DNA of 64,000 nt, from assembly GCA_022264855.1 (NCBI GenBank), contig JABYQU010000065.1:113332-177331 (forward strand). The letters are read 5' to 3'. Both the position numbers and the translations under genes were made by a program. Source of the stretch: Lenzites betulinus. Taxonomy: Eukaryota; Basidiomycota; Agaricomycetes; Polyporales; Polyporaceae. The notes under the pieces were generated by a model. The model was not told the origin of the DNA and did no database searches. It worked only from the letters and a program-made list of their open reading frames with translations. This document shows positions 39,011 to 51,323 of the stretch, piece after piece. The stretch's first letter is position 1. Each line of letters opens with the position of its first letter.

Positions 39011-39833
39011 ATGTCAAGAACGAATAACACGGATTCCTGGGGAGACCCCGCAGTACGTCTCCCCGCCCGCCAAATCCCTGCGTGTGCTGTACAAATGCAT
39101 CATAGACGACCTCATCGCGCGTGTGGATATCCAACACCTCAGCCACAGCTGTACGAGACGACTGGGACGACGACGATGACGAAGAAGCACGGGAAGAGGA
39201 AGACCCGCAGAGGCTCTGGGAGGAGGCGTGAGTAGCGTCCCACACTCACCCCTAGTCACTCGCTCACGACCCTCGCGGACCATAAGAAATACACGCGCAC
39301 CGATGCCTCACGTCGTGATCGCGAGTTCAAGCACGAGCGCCGCCGCGGTCCTCTCCCCGCCCCCAGCCGCATTGCAACCCGTCCTCCGCATCCTCAAACG
39401 CCCCTCCGCATCCACATCTGCGTCCGCGTCCTCTATTCGATCCACGCCATCAAGCAATTCATCATCCTCACGGCCATCTGAATCAAGTCCGCCGCCACCC
39501 GGAGGGCCTCAATCGTACGCCGAGCGCGAGGCGGCCTACCACGCTGCGCGCGAGCGTATATTCGGGGAGGCTGCATCGGCCTCGAGCCCCTCTCCCGGTT
39601 CTGGAGGCATAGCGCCAGAAAGCCTTCGCGCCCGTACCCCAACATCTACCTCCTCAGGCGTAGCAAGCGGTCCAACCGTGGCAGTACCTATTACACGAGA
39701 GCCGAAGGGCCCCCCGGTAGGTGGTCCTCGCCAGGGAGGGGGAAAGCTGTCCGAAGAGAGCGCACAGGGTGGAGACGGCTCGAGGGGCTTCGTAAACCGG
39801 AGAGGGAAGAGGCGGGATGGGGGCAGGCCGTGA
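39011..39833 (+). CDS. SUZ-domain RNA-binding protein, SZRD1-like
   Basis: Three exons splice in phase. ATG 39011 gives MSRTNNTDSWGDPA, then intron 39053-39104. The second exon carries an acidic run (DDWDDDDDEEAREEE) and ends LWEEA. The intron after it begins GTGAGT, and the third exon opens NTRAPMPHVVIASSS. The third exon holds RILKRPSAS and the SUZ core YAEREAAYHAARERIFG, and closes with GSRGFVNRRGKRRDGG before the TGA at 39831-39833. This order (acidic start, ILKRP, REAxYxxARxRI, GSxGFxxRR tail) matches animal SZRD1, a small protein thought to bind RNA. No membrane or signal segment. The assignment rests on motif order, not on a search. Confidence 0.75.
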
Positions 39834-40439
39834 GAGGTTATTGATGAGGTGAGTGCTTTCGCGTACCGCTGTATCTGCTGGCTCATTTTCTTATTCTTGT
39901 ATGCAATGGATGGCATAGTACGTCGCAAGACGACTGTTAAACCTCAAGTATCTGAACCTGGCGTTCACATTGTACGGATAAGATATCCCACATGGTCAAT
40001 CAGATCTGCCACACGATACACGCTTTCTATGCTACTACAGCATATCAGCACCTTCACTCTCCATGTTAATCTGTAGCTTTGTAATACACTGAGTACGCTA
40101 TTCAAGCTGGACGACGGCCCTCAAACTGGAGCTTTCCTGTGTACTTTGAGCGACGTCGCCAATACGGGATCGGTAAGCTTTAGTTGTATACACCACGTCT
40201 CGCTGATCGACATGGAGCCATGGATGAGCCTGTACCCTGTTTATGGTACATGCCTTGTAGTACGTGTAAGATCTTCTACTCCAATGCGCAGAGATTCCTT
40301 CAAGTACTACATGCAATGTGCATCTCGTGATCGTGTCAAGTTATTTAACGCGCCCGCCACACGGCGCGTAGCCGCGCGCGCGGCTGCGTAAGTACTCTAA
40401 TCTTCACTTCGAACTACGACAACCGTGACTGCAGCGACG
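39834..40439. other. Intergenic, about 0.6 kb
   Basis: No gene recognised. Confidence 0.45.
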
Positions 40440-41431
40440 ATGCACGATGATACCCCTATGAACGAGGACACACAAGAGGATCTCCTCTCGGCCTACTTTG
40501 ACAAGAGCGCAACAGCTGTGCGGCGGTCTTTCGGCCGGTATGTATCGGCGGGACTCGCGCACGCTGAGCTGATAGTCAACTCATGCGGAAATGTCCTTAC
40601 GCGACTGGTAACAACAGGTTCGAAAGAGACATCGTGAGGCCTGTGGTGCGCCATGTTCTGGCAGCGTTCAAGCATCATCCAATGCGCTCGGTATGTTACC
40701 GGTCGATTCGCTCTTGAGACGTTGAACTTATCCACGGAACCAAGACATTCCTCGCCATTTATGCGGCGTTGAGCGCCCTCCCAATACTCTGTTTCATGTG
40801 AGTCTCGGCTTTGAACAGCTGTATGTTCGCAAAGAGGCTCATGTCTGCGCACAGAGGGTTCTCGGTCTTCATCTTCTCCTCCTTTGCGTTCTTCGCGTTG
40901 AGTATAGCGATTCTCGCCGCAGTCGCCGTGGTGCTCTTCTCAGGTGCGTCTCCTTCTCCTCTGCTACTCCCCATTTTGGCAGAGTCCCACATGATGTCTG
41001 TTACAACAGGCTTCTTGCTCGCATGCGCACTCGCCTTCCTATTCCTCCTCGCCATACCGCTCACGGCAGGCACGCTCGGCACGTACCTCCTTCTCCGCTT
41101 CGTATTCTTCGCACGTAGGGAGGGCTCAGCACGCCAGGCGCTTGGACAATGGGCGCAGGAGACGAAGGGTCTGTTCGTCAAGACGCTGCCCGTAGAAGAC
41201 CCCGCCCCCAAGACTGAGCATCGCGCAACTACCTCTCAGGCAGTCACGCTTGTAGTCGGCTCAGTCGTGCTGGATGGCTCTACGCCTGCGGATGAGCAAG
41301 AGGCGACAGTCCCTGGGCCGCATGTGCTAGATCCTACAGAGTACCCGACCCCTAGGCCCGATGATAAAGTGATGGCTTACCTAGATGCTTTGGAGCGCGA
41401 AGGAAATTTGGACGGCTCGGGCAGCTTATAG
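40440..41431 (+). CDS. Small multi-pass membrane protein, promethin (LDAF1)-like
   Basis: ATG at 40440 starts an acidic head (DDTPMNEDTQEDLLSAYF). An intron at 40538-40617 (GTATGT...CAG) joins in phase to RFERDIVRPVVRHVLAAF. Further introns give strongly hydrophobic segments: TFLAIYAALSALPILCF, FIFSSFAFFALSIAILAAVA, then FLLACALAFLFLLAIPLTAG and TYLLLRFVFFARREGS. A polar C-terminal tail ends NLDGSGSL before the TAG at 41429-41431. Four close hairpin-like hydrophobic stretches with soluble ends suggest an ER or lipid-droplet membrane protein of the promethin type. That family name is a tentative match from general layout; the membrane character is clear. Confidence 0.6.
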
Positions 41432-41978
41432 CCCTGCAGTTGTGTGCTTTTCCGAACGCTTGTTCTCGATTTCTTTCCTGGTCGTTGTGTGAGTGATCGA
41501 TAAGTGTCGGTAGCTTCAACCTTGAGTTGAATGTGATCGATTATCCATCCACTCGGACCACTTCGGACGACAGCCTCAAGCTGGCAAATCGAGGTTGCAC
41601 AGAACTGTCGCACCCTCCCCCTTCCTCCAGGCTAAAACTTCTGTTTTTTGGCCTCTGGTACCCAGCACTGTCTGTGACTATTTTACAAGAGTGTGATCGC
41701 GCACGACCCAAGTAAGTAAGGTCAACGTATAAGTCATGATCGCATAATTGCACGAAGCTCGTAGTTTGATTTGTACTTGCTTGAACTCAGAATCATGCGT
41801 CCTGACTCGTACTTCGACATCTCTAGATCTCTCCGCGCATAGGCCAAACATAACGATCTCAAGAGAGCCTTCACGCTCGCTGTGACTCTAATCTAACTCT
41901 AATCTAACTCAAATCCAAAGCATTGGCCGCGCTCTCCAGCGGTGTCGCTCACGACCTATCGCCAGATTGTATTACAAC
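41432..41978. other. Intergenic, about 0.5 kb
   Basis: No gene recognised. A short tandem CTCTAATCTAA repeat lies near 41886-41912. Confidence 0.45.
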
Positions 41979-44149
41979 ATGAACGTTCTTGTCTACTCCG
42001 GACCCTCGACCTCCCCCTCTTCGCTCTCTCATACGCTTACCACACTGCGGGCCATCTTACTCCCGCATTACGCTGTGCAACCCGCCGCGCATCAGTCACT
42101 TGCCGCACAACCCTGGGCGGCAACCTGTGCCCTGCTTGTCATCCCAGCATTCGTCCCTGGAACCTCTGGTGCAGTTCAGCCTGCTGCTGCCACTGCAATA
42201 CAAAGATACGTCGAGCGAGGAGGAAAGGTCCTCATTTTCGGCGCAGACGTCCGAGTGCGCGAGAACAAAGGGCGCATCTCCCTTTCTGCGGGCATAGAGA
42301 ACATATCGCTCGCGGAGCAGGGCTTATTCACGTTGGCCGATGACCAGACGAGGCTGAGCCTATCTGTTTCCTTGACGAAGCCTTCTAAAGGTGCTGCGGC
42401 TGGTGTGCCCGCCACTCTCGCACTCGCCGATGGATCATCTATCGGCCCCTTGATTCGCGCACCGAACGCGGCGATCGACTTGACGGGAATCGAGAACACA
42501 GACGGACCTACCGCTCTTGCCAGCTACGGCACCGCAGAAGAGTCAAGGGCGATCGCAGGTGTCAAGACACGCATCGGAGATGGCGCTGCGATATTCTGGA
42601 GCGTTCACCTCGAATACTCCCTTCGCGAGGAGATTGCGTCCTCTCTGCTCGCCGAGGACGCCCCCCAGGCCTCTCAGGACCTTGCGAAGGCAGAGGAAGG
42701 GCGAATTCGCATACTTCGCGAGTCCCTCGCCGACCTTGGGCTAACTCTTCCCGCCCAAGGGAGCGGCGTCGCGCGACCTACTCCACAGGCGCTCACCAGC
42801 GCACCTTGGCGGCCTAGGGTCACCCGGAAGGTCTTGAAGGAGCTCACTGTTCCAGACCTTGCGACTGCGAGTGGTGAAGGCTTTGAGATCAAAGACAGTA
42901 ACGACACGTTCATCATCCACGACGCTTCCGCTTCCTCGACTGTGTTCGGGGTTGACCAAGCGAAACGGTATGAAGACGAAGACCCCGCTACCTGGAACCC
43001 AAAGCATATCGTCGCGTTCGAGGGTGGAAAGCTACCTTCCCGCGACGTGGCTCCCCGTTTCGACCTCGAGACTTACTACGCTGCATTGGCAGACGCGCGA
43101 AAGAAGCAGGGACTCCCTGAAAACTATGCTGATGAAGGCTGGGGCATCGGTGAAGCGTTGCTGTACGGAGACGTTGTCACCAGCACCCAGACCATGTTCG
43201 ACAAGTACGTCTCCCGCTCACTTCGGTAATGCTCGGACACTCACCCCGCTCTCCCAGGAACACTCGCCTTCTGACAACGCTCCCCACCCCGCTTCTCTCG
43301 CTCGCGTCCTCACAGCTCGCCGGACGCGGTCGCGGTGGGAACGTGTGGCTCTCACCACCCGGGTGCCTGCAGTTCTCCCTCCTCCTGCGCACGCCCCTCT
43401 CTGCGCTCCCGGGCCAGAAGATCGTGTTCGTGCAGTATTTGCTCGCGCTCGCCGTCACGGAGGCGTGCCGTGACTCCGCGGTGCTCGGCGAGGCCGGCGC
43501 GCGGGTGCGCATCAAGTGGCCGAACGACATCTACGTCGAGATGCCCAGTACAGGTGAGAAGAGAAAAATCGGGGGCATCCTCGTTAACACCAGCTTCGGA
43601 GCGGGCAGGGTCGAGCTGGTCATCGGTACGCCCTAGCCGTACTTTTCATACCCAAGCCCTTCACTGATATTTTCTGGCTTACTGTGTGCGCCTTCTAGGG
43701 TGTGGACTTAACGTGCTCAACCCGCCGCCGATCGCCTCACTCGCGCAGCTCCTCCCGCCGGGGTCGGAGAGACACCCAACGATGGAACACACGCTCGCGG
43801 GGATCATGACGCACTTCGAGCGCATGTGGATGACGTTTGTCGCCGCGCGCGGCTCCTTCGCCCCGTTCATGGACCTCTACCTCGATCGCTGGCTGCACTC
43901 GTACGTCGTGCACATCTACATACATGCTCTTGCTAACGCCTTGGGCTCAGCGACCAGCTGGTAACCCTCACGACAGTGACGCCACCGCGGAAGGTGCGTA
44001 TCGTCGGGCTCACGCCTGATCACGGCCTACTCCGCACTCTTCCCGAGCGGGACGGCTGGGGCGGCGGACAAGGCGTGGAATACATTGACCTGCAGCCGGA
44101 CGGGAATAGCTTCGATCTTATGGCGGGACTCATCAAAACGAAGACATAG
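41979..44149 (+). CDS. BPL1: Biotin-protein ligase (holocarboxylase synthetase)
   Basis: Attaches biotin to acetyl-CoA and pyruvate carboxylases through a biotinyl-AMP intermediate. ATG at 41979 opens the fungal N-terminal glutamine-amidotransferase-like domain (MNVLVYSGPSTSPSSL, then RYVERGGKVLIFGADVRV). The catalytic domain starts after an intron at about 43204-43314 and carries the biotin/ATP motif GRGRGGNVW, then FVQYLLALAV and the catalytic lysine segment IKWPNDIYV, with GGILVNTSF and GCGLNVLNPPP. The C-terminal domain is split by introns and ends FDLMAGLIKTKT before the TAG at 44147-44149. Length, domain order and motifs match eukaryotic BPL1 proteins; it is intact. Confidence 0.93.
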
Positions 44150-44601
44150 GAGGGCGCAGTAGCGAATCACTTAAGGGGAGAATTCAACGAGAAGAGTAGC
44201 ATGAAGCTACTTCAGTACTTCAGTTCTCGGCAATTGGAAAGCGATTCGGCGTCTTAGGAAGGTACGTATACAGCAAAGTCTGCTACTATTTGAGGCACTT
44301 TAGGCCTCGTCTTACCGTACAATGACTGGCGATGAGCAAGCATGTGCCACTGAAGACGCCGTTCGAGCACTGCTTACCTTCACATACTACGGTACTACGG
44401 TGTACTTAAGCTTATCACGCAGCATCATGATATTTGAGCAGCTGTGGGCGCCGACTCATCGCAGTCCCCCAAGAAGTCTCTTCAAGGAGACAAGCTCGGC
44501 CGAGCGGGTGTGTGAGGACATGTTGTGGGGACGAATACCGAAGCTACTGCGTACATGCTAGCTATGTTATGTAGACATGGAACCTGGCGTCAAAGAGCAC
44601 A
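44150..44601. other. Intergenic, about 0.45 kb
   Basis: No gene recognised; a 3' to 3' spacer between the ligase and the LRR gene. Confidence 0.45.
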
Positions 44602-46092
44602 TCATACCACGTCGAGCATTACCTTGGTGTAAACGTTGTTGATGTCGGTGTCACGGAAGTGGATTCCAACCGAATCTCCGCCCTCTTTTCCGCGAACGAC
44701 ATCGAAAACCACCCACGTGTACTGATCGCAAGAAGCCGGTATCCATAGTCGGATCTCGTCGAGCGACGTCGCCGCATCGCGCGCAAGTGTCGCCGCTACC
44801 GCTGAAAGTGTCTTGTCCCTAAACTCCATCAAGTCGAAGGGATTGTAATCGTTCAAGGGGTCAGGACGAGGAGTGTCCGGGAGGTCCAAATAAAGCGCCA
44901 CCGTGCGTAAGCGGATAAGGCCGGCCAGTGGTCGTGAAATGCATTGCTGCTCAAAAAGATTCAAGGCTTGTTAGTACTAACACTTTTCGCAAACAAAGCA
45001 ACGCACTACTTGGAATTGATTGACCCCTTTCTGGCGGTACCGATAGATCTTGAGGTACGTCAGGAAAGGAAACGCCACGCCGATGTTGCGTATGAGATCC
45101 TCCTCCGTGTCGTCCCCAGTATATTCGAGTTCGAGCCTATGAAGTTTCGGGAGTGTACATCGGCGCAGGATAGTCAGCATCTGGGATGCGCAGACCATGG
45201 GCCATTGCCACAGGTGATGACGCAGTGGTCGGCAAAATTTCTTGTCTTCCTCGTAGTGGCACAGGTGTGGCGTGTATCGCAGCACGAGTGTTCGCAGCGA
45301 GGACGGCAGATGCTCGTAAGCCCTGTCCGATAGTTGCGGGCATGATATCGTGAGCTTCTCCAGCTCCGGCCATGGCCATACCCCGAGATGATCAGGGGGC
45401 CAGAGCGGCTGCGGGTGGAGACCTTGGGGTTGCATCAGCGTGAGATCGAGTACTCGCAGGTTCGGCATGTTTGCGAACATCGCGACGGCTGAAATTGCAT
45501 GACCGTCATTGCTGGTCGGATACTCGCCGCGGAGGTGTAATTCGCGGAGACGGGGCCACGTCGGGATACCACATATAGTATGAAGCGGCGCAGGTCCAAG
45601 TGTTAAAGTCAGGGCCTCGAGCGTTCTGTAAGTCTGCAAAATGACCAATTCTAGCGCGCGTTCTTCGGTGGGGTATGTGTTCCTATCGGAACGATAGTCA
45701 TAGAGGATGTACCGAAAGGATGTGAGGGGTGCCATGGATGCTGTGGAGAGATCTTCGTTGCGTCCGAGCTTCGGCGCGAAGCGCATGAACTTGATCGTGA
45801 ACTCACGGAGCTGAGGAAGGGAGAGTATAGGCAAGAGGACCGACCAACGGAGGCCATGTCCATCGACAAAGCTTTCGAAAGAAACAGCAGAGAGCCGGGG
45901 CATTTCTTGCATTGCGTTTCGCATATATGTGCCGTCGAACACCCCGCACAGTAGTCGGTCGTCCGTATACCTTGGCGGACCGATCCTTTCGTCCGTATCT
46001 CGACACTCATCGAAGAAGAACAGAGATCTACAACCAGAACATCCGATTGAGTCGATCTTCCGAAGATCTACGAAAACATTACCGACCTATAA
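44602..46092 (-). CDS. Leucine-rich repeat protein of the F-box type, N-terminal end not found
   Basis: A long minus-strand frame runs from about 46092 to 44985, joins across a short intron (near 44952-44988), and ends at the TGA at 44602-44604. It shows irregular leucine-rich repeats typical of fungal F-box proteins: LPQLREFTIKFMRF, WPRLRELHLRGEY, MPNLRVLDLTLMQ, WPELEKLTISCPQL and LPKLHRLELEY. Upstream, the frame extends to a TAG near 46087-46089 that can serve as an intron acceptor. No F-box or ATG exon could be placed in the next kilobase, so the gene is either truncated or has a distant first exon. The role (substrate receptor of an SCF ubiquitin ligase) is inferred only from the repeat type. 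Confidence 0.5.
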
Positions 46093-46470
46093 TATCGCCA
46101 CACCGTCTGTGGAGGGAGCGTCCAGTGAGATGCTTGCGGCTGGGGGGTTATGAACTTCTTATGTCTGAACATCACAGGGAGACAGCATAATCGAATGCGG
46201 TGGCATGTGACGGATAATGGTTTGATTGTTCGTGTCCGTTGTGCATAGACAACAATTTGGTGCAGTGAATCATCGTCGAGAGTGAGGATACCGCTGTCAA
46301 CAACATTGAGGATGAACGATCACGTATATTGTGATATGCTAGTTGTGATTTACCTATCTAACTGTGCCATTGAAGTATGTCGAAGGCGCGAAGGAAGTGA
46401 GCTAAGCACAGGTGCTTTGGTATGGAGTGTGAGGGAGCTGTTGCTGATCAAAGGTAAGACGCCACCGATT

Positions 46471-46498
46471 GAGTGAGTGAGTGAGTGAGTGAGTGAGT
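46471..46498. repeat. (GAGT)7 microsatellite
   Basis: Seven perfect tandem GAGT units. Confidence 0.9.
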
Positions 46499-48197
46499 CG
46501 TACGTAACGGGATGGCCAGAATAAGTATACCGTACGTTGGGCGTTTAGTCGACGGGTCGCGACATTGCTGAACGATGAGAGAGAGACTAGAATCGGGATT
46601 GCTCCATTGACGCAGAAATATGGTAGGATAAGTATACAGGCGTATGACATGACTCCCGTATGATCCAGGTGATCTGGAGTATCCGAAATGCAGCACGACC
46701 CTCCACCTAGCTACCATTGAGTGCGGAAGGCCAACTGGATTCCAGTGGCTCGCCCTCATATCTGATTGGACCTCCATGGGGTGCCTTAACCCCGGTTGAA
46801 CATACTATACATATATCGGAGACCTGCCAGTGCAGGGATTTGGGGCTCGAAACGTCTAGTTTGGTGGAACGTACCGCACGCCAGCCAGACCCTTTGTCTA
46901 GACATCCGAAGAGGGTGCTCTAAGTCTGGATTTTGTCCAGGATACATACGTACTAGTAGGGTTCTGAAAAAAGGTATTTTGCTCGGAGTGGGTGCAATAG
47001 GTTACGGGATATGCCTGTTCAGTCAAACAGCGCCAGAAAGATCAAAGAATCCATGCGGCTCGAAGACAACATAGTTACTATAATACCACGTATACAAGCC
47101 CGTTCATTCGCTATTATCGGGGCTAGCGCCGCTTCAACCTCGAGGCCCTGCCAAGGTTTTCCTTGTTCCACTGCATCTTGGGGAGTGCCTCGATAGCGAG
47201 CGCGATGCTAGCGAGCATGGTCGGTTTTTCTATATCCTGTGGTATCGGTACATAGAGAGCATCCAACATAAGATTGCGGCTGTCCCAAGAAAGGTAGTCG
47301 TCGACTGGAAGTACGCATAGGAAATGGCTTATAGAGAGGTGAGTGCATGTGGAGATCTGTGGCGTAGATATCCGCCGAAGGATCGCGCGACACTGCGTCT
47401 AGTGGATGGGCTCATACAGTTGCATAGAGATGCACAAGACGAACCCGGCCTGGTCGCTAGGAACGTGAACTGCCTTTGCCGCCCCCAGCAGTGTAGATAA
47501 AAAGCCTGAGGACTGGGATATTTCATACACTGTGTTTGCCGGGGCAGCAGTAAAAGGTAAGTTTCCACTGAAAAACGCTTACCACGAGCGACGAAGACAC
47601 GTGAATTGGCGTCCGTAGGAATTGGTGTTGAGGCCGCGCGGGATGCGCCGTGTCACGCACATCTGCGAGATACTCTGCATGCAGGAGCTTGAATAACGTG
47701 AATGTCTTGGGTCGGCGCGCTGTGATTCAATGTAAAGGCAACGGTACAATGGGTATGTGTAAACGATGGATTTGAATGAGCTGGCCGAACGCACTGCAGA
47801 TGCACGTCTCCTGCCAGCAGGAAGGCAGCGTGGAAGTAGTTGCCTGTGAGATTATTCGTTCTCCACCTTGTCCGGCGATTGAGGCTTGTCCTCACACCAG
47901 GCTGCTCTTGTCATAGGCGAAGGGGTGCGTCGATTTCTCGGATAAGTTCACGACGGGAAAACTTGTTCTCACGAGGAGCATGTGGCACTGTATCGGAAAT
48001 CAGTGGCGAAGAACCATGTTGGACTTAGATGTATCGTCGAATGGCACCATCTTCCGTTGCCCGTGCTGCTCGCTTCATAATATGTGCCGACGACGAAGAG
48101 TTGCGTTGTAGTCAATGCTGTCGGCATCACGGATAAGCCGATCCAAAGGGCGAGCGGTTTCCAGGTCTGTGGTGTGGATTTCGGCACCGGCGGGTTT

Positions 48198-48227
48198 GAG
48201 TGAGTGAGTGAGTGAGTGAGTGAGTGA
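48198..48227. repeat. (GAGT)7 microsatellite, second copy
   Basis: The same tetranucleotide in the same orientation about 1.7 kb from the first, with about the same repeat number. Confidence 0.9.
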
Positions 48228-48534
48228 ATGATGCTCTGAGATTGTAGTGGCGCCAGCCTAACGCGACGTGAATGGAATGCGGTATAATGAGAGTCGCATT
48301 AGGCGCTTGCGCGCCGTAACACGCTGGTCTTCAAGCTTCAGGCCTCAGGCCTCAGAGGTTGTCATACTGGCAGTTGATTTAGGCTGCATCGATTGAGTGC
48401 CAGATGCATACATGAGATTGGGTACTACTCGATATACCTCTACACAATATGTACTGAACCTTCAACACGGCGTTCAGATTCAGGGGCTAAGAGATGATGT
48501 ACAAGATTCCAAATGATCAATTGGTATAGAAACA

Positions 48535-51254
48535 TCAACAGTCGTCCAGAATCGGCTCGGGCGGGGTGTAGTCATCATGGAGGGAGGGCCACTGAGGAGC
48601 CATTCGAACAAATGCACGACGGGGTTGTCCTAACCTGACATTGTGCATCGCAACAAACATAGCCTGGAAGAAGTTCTGTACGGATGTCCGGTAGGTGAGT
48701 GAGTAGTAGATACCAGAATTGGCGGAACGTCGTACAATACCTAATATGTACACCGAATCTTCTTTCGCTGGTGAACATATAAGCCCTTCCGAGTTTCCCG
48801 TATTGTTGTTCATTGTGCAAATGAAGGGGTTCACGGGGGCGTAAACATCCACATAATCCTGAGTGTACCCTTTGAAGCAAAGACCAACACGCCACTGGTC
48901 AGGAGGACACTCGTTGCCGAAGTATGTCACTTGTGTTGGTGTCAAATGTGCGGTGATGTTTATGGGTATTCCTTCGGCGTTCAAGAAGCTGTTAAGCGCC
49001 CCAGCGTGTGGGAAGCCTGCCGATTCCGTGAAGACAACATGTCTCAGGTGCTGAACAAAACCAGCGGGAAGCCATGACAGACTCGAACCTGTTGGGATAT
49101 ATAGACTGTCAGCGGCTGTAGGTTGTGCATAACATGACGGCGGCATTACCGGTGTCAAGGCAAACCTCTACACCCGAGTCGGCACTGGCAGAGAATTGGT
49201 ATCGGGACTTAGGCAACACTTCCCAGCCACTGGAGGTAGATTCGGATGTGACTGTCTTTCGTTCGAACCAAATACTGATCAATCGGACGGCCCATTGATT
49301 GTTTGTGGGAATCACGGAAATTCCGGGAGTCCACGGCGGAGCTGTGTTGCATGGCCAGGTATTCAACGCAAAGAAACTACTGCAGATGCTCTTCAATTCT
49401 GTGTTCTAAGCCTCACTGATGAATACGTAGCTGACACACCTAATCGAACCCTTCGGTCGCATGGCAAAAAAGAAGGTGATTCCCTGCGTCGAGCCGACCC
49501 TCTGAGCATCGATGATAACATGTATGAGGTCTCGGAAACTACTGAACACAAAATCTACTCACTGAATATCCAGGTTTAAGAATACGCTGTTCTATAAGCG
49601 CGGCTGTGAATGTCTGTCCGACGAGAAGATGGGGTAAGCTTCGATGAGGTGCCTTCACAACATATAAGTAGAGTGACAGCCTACACACCGGTATAGAGTC
49701 TCCGGTGTAACCATTGAATGTGTTATTCCCATGGTAGCTGATGTCGGCGAGACAGTGAGTTGTGTTACTCAATCACAAGTAGCCTTTACCAGTGCAGACG
49801 ACTTACGTGGTCAAGTCGAGGCCAAGGACACCAGCGATGCATGATGAATGTAGCCATGGCGTCGTGGCATATGCAACACCGAACTGGTACGACATCTTCG
49901 ACTGTGTCGTCCAGCTTGCCTGTTCGTTCCAAGCAAAACAGTCTCCAAACATAACATCTCTCTGCGGCTTCTGCATCAAGGTGAGAACTGACGGCATAGA
50001 ATAGCAGTTGAGCTGATTGAATAATAGCTTCCAATACTCATGGCAACTTACGTGTTTTGGAGCCATCAGAGTATATGATCTCCCCGGTAATAGCATTGTC
50101 ATGCACCTTGCCTTCATTCTTCTCACTGTCCCATGTAAAGGAGTGCTTGATTACCTTGCTTTTCGTCTTATCAGATGGACTCTGAGACTTGTCGAAGTTA
50201 GCCGGAGTTAGTGACATTTCTCCATTGGCATTATGATATATTAAGCAGCAATTGCGACCCACAAGCCACCTAAGAACGGCCGTCAACATACTAGTAGGTA
50301 TCACACATCAATGATAGTAGGACATACGAAACAGATGACCCTAATTGCCGCCGGCGGTGGCGCAAATAAATGACATGTTAATATCACACACATATTTGGA
50401 CGTACCTGTATCGAGCACCACAGTAAACGTGTCGAGAGCGGGTTGGTTACTGAATCCAGAGTCGATCATTGCCTGAGAAGGATTCTGATAAAATTGCTGG
50501 TGGTCGGTGAGCTCAGGTATGCCGGCATCACTAATATGTAGAAGGACACACAATGTGGACCGTGTAACATTGATACACTTCGACCACGCGCACACTCTGA
50601 GTTTGTTTGATGACACCATGTTCAGGTTTGACGTAGATCCCACGATAAGTGTTTTGCATAGTGCGAGATGCCGTAGTAGAGTCTCCATGCAAGACAAGAC
50701 TGGCCACTGTGTCCAATGACAGAAGCTCCATTTGGTCGTATCCCTTAGCATTTCCCAGCTGTTCGGGAACATAAATATGATGTTAGATATGGCAGCAAAC
50801 TAAGAAGATCGAGACTGACGGGTGAGGGACTGTCAATGAGAGTCGAGTCGGACATCATACTTGTAGGTGAGCGAGGCGACAAAGGACTTAGACTGCCATC
50901 ACTCAGGCTCTCCGAGTCATCACCCATTACTGGGTGCAATCGGACCGCTGCCGGAGACGGTGGGCCAGTGAGTCTGTCGGGGACGGAAGCACCCTCTGTA
51001 GATTCCTCTATTGCTCTCTCGATTGAAGCCTCCTGCTCGCTAGAGAACGACAACCCAAGGAGGTGGCCTTTGTAGCGAACATCCCAGATGTACTAGACGT
51101 AGAAGAATAACACTGTCAGCAGTGGCATGTCAGTCAGGGTGAATGTCTTGACACTGACTCGCTCTAACATCGAGCCCTTCTGTGGAGGAAAAATCTCAAT
51201 CCAGTAGTGATCTGTCTCGGAGAGACTCGGTGGTGGACCAGTGGCTGGCGGCAT
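48535..51254 (-). CDS. Aspartic protease-like protein (A1 fold) without a signal peptide
   Basis: ATG at 51252-51254 opens PPATGPPPSLSETDHYW. An intron with CTGAC branch sequence joins to YIWDVRYKGHLLGLSFSSEQ, then an acidic, serine-rich linker (MGDDSESLSDGSLSPLSP). After another intron (GTCAGT...AACAG, 61 nt) comes MELLSLDTVASLVLHGDS. The first catalytic-type motif is VVLDTGTSKYV (near 50400-50430) and a flap-like IIYSDGSK follows. GVLGLDL is near 49810-49830, and the second motif CLDTGSSLSWLP is formed across an intron (49089-49151). The TGA is at 48535-48537. Both DTG motifs are retained, so the A1 fold is likely, but the protein lacks a signal peptide and is full of short exons. Several exon joins are uncertain. 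Confidence 0.6.
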
Positions 51255-51316
51255 TCAGGCAAAGCGATGAGTGGTCTGGGGTTAAGGATGTCAAATTGAA
51301 ACGCACACCGTACTCC

Positions 51317-51323
51317 TTATATA
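51317..51323 (-). promoter_or_regulatory. TATA box of the A1 protease-like gene
   Basis: TATATAA on the minus strand is 63 bp before the ATG and is followed by GGAG, as in the Copia LTR promoter at 52813-52819. Confidence 0.5.

Larger units (their letters stand above)
46093..48534. other. Poorly coding region, about 2.4 kb, with two (GAGT)n microsatellites
   Basis: No complete gene recognised. A minus-strand frame ending at a TAG near 47147-47149 has a coding-like tail (DDYLSWDSRNLMLDAL) after a possible intron acceptor at 47302-47303. Another frame near 48100-48190 is partly hydrophobic. They could not be joined into a gene, and may be remnants of one. Confidence 0.3.
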
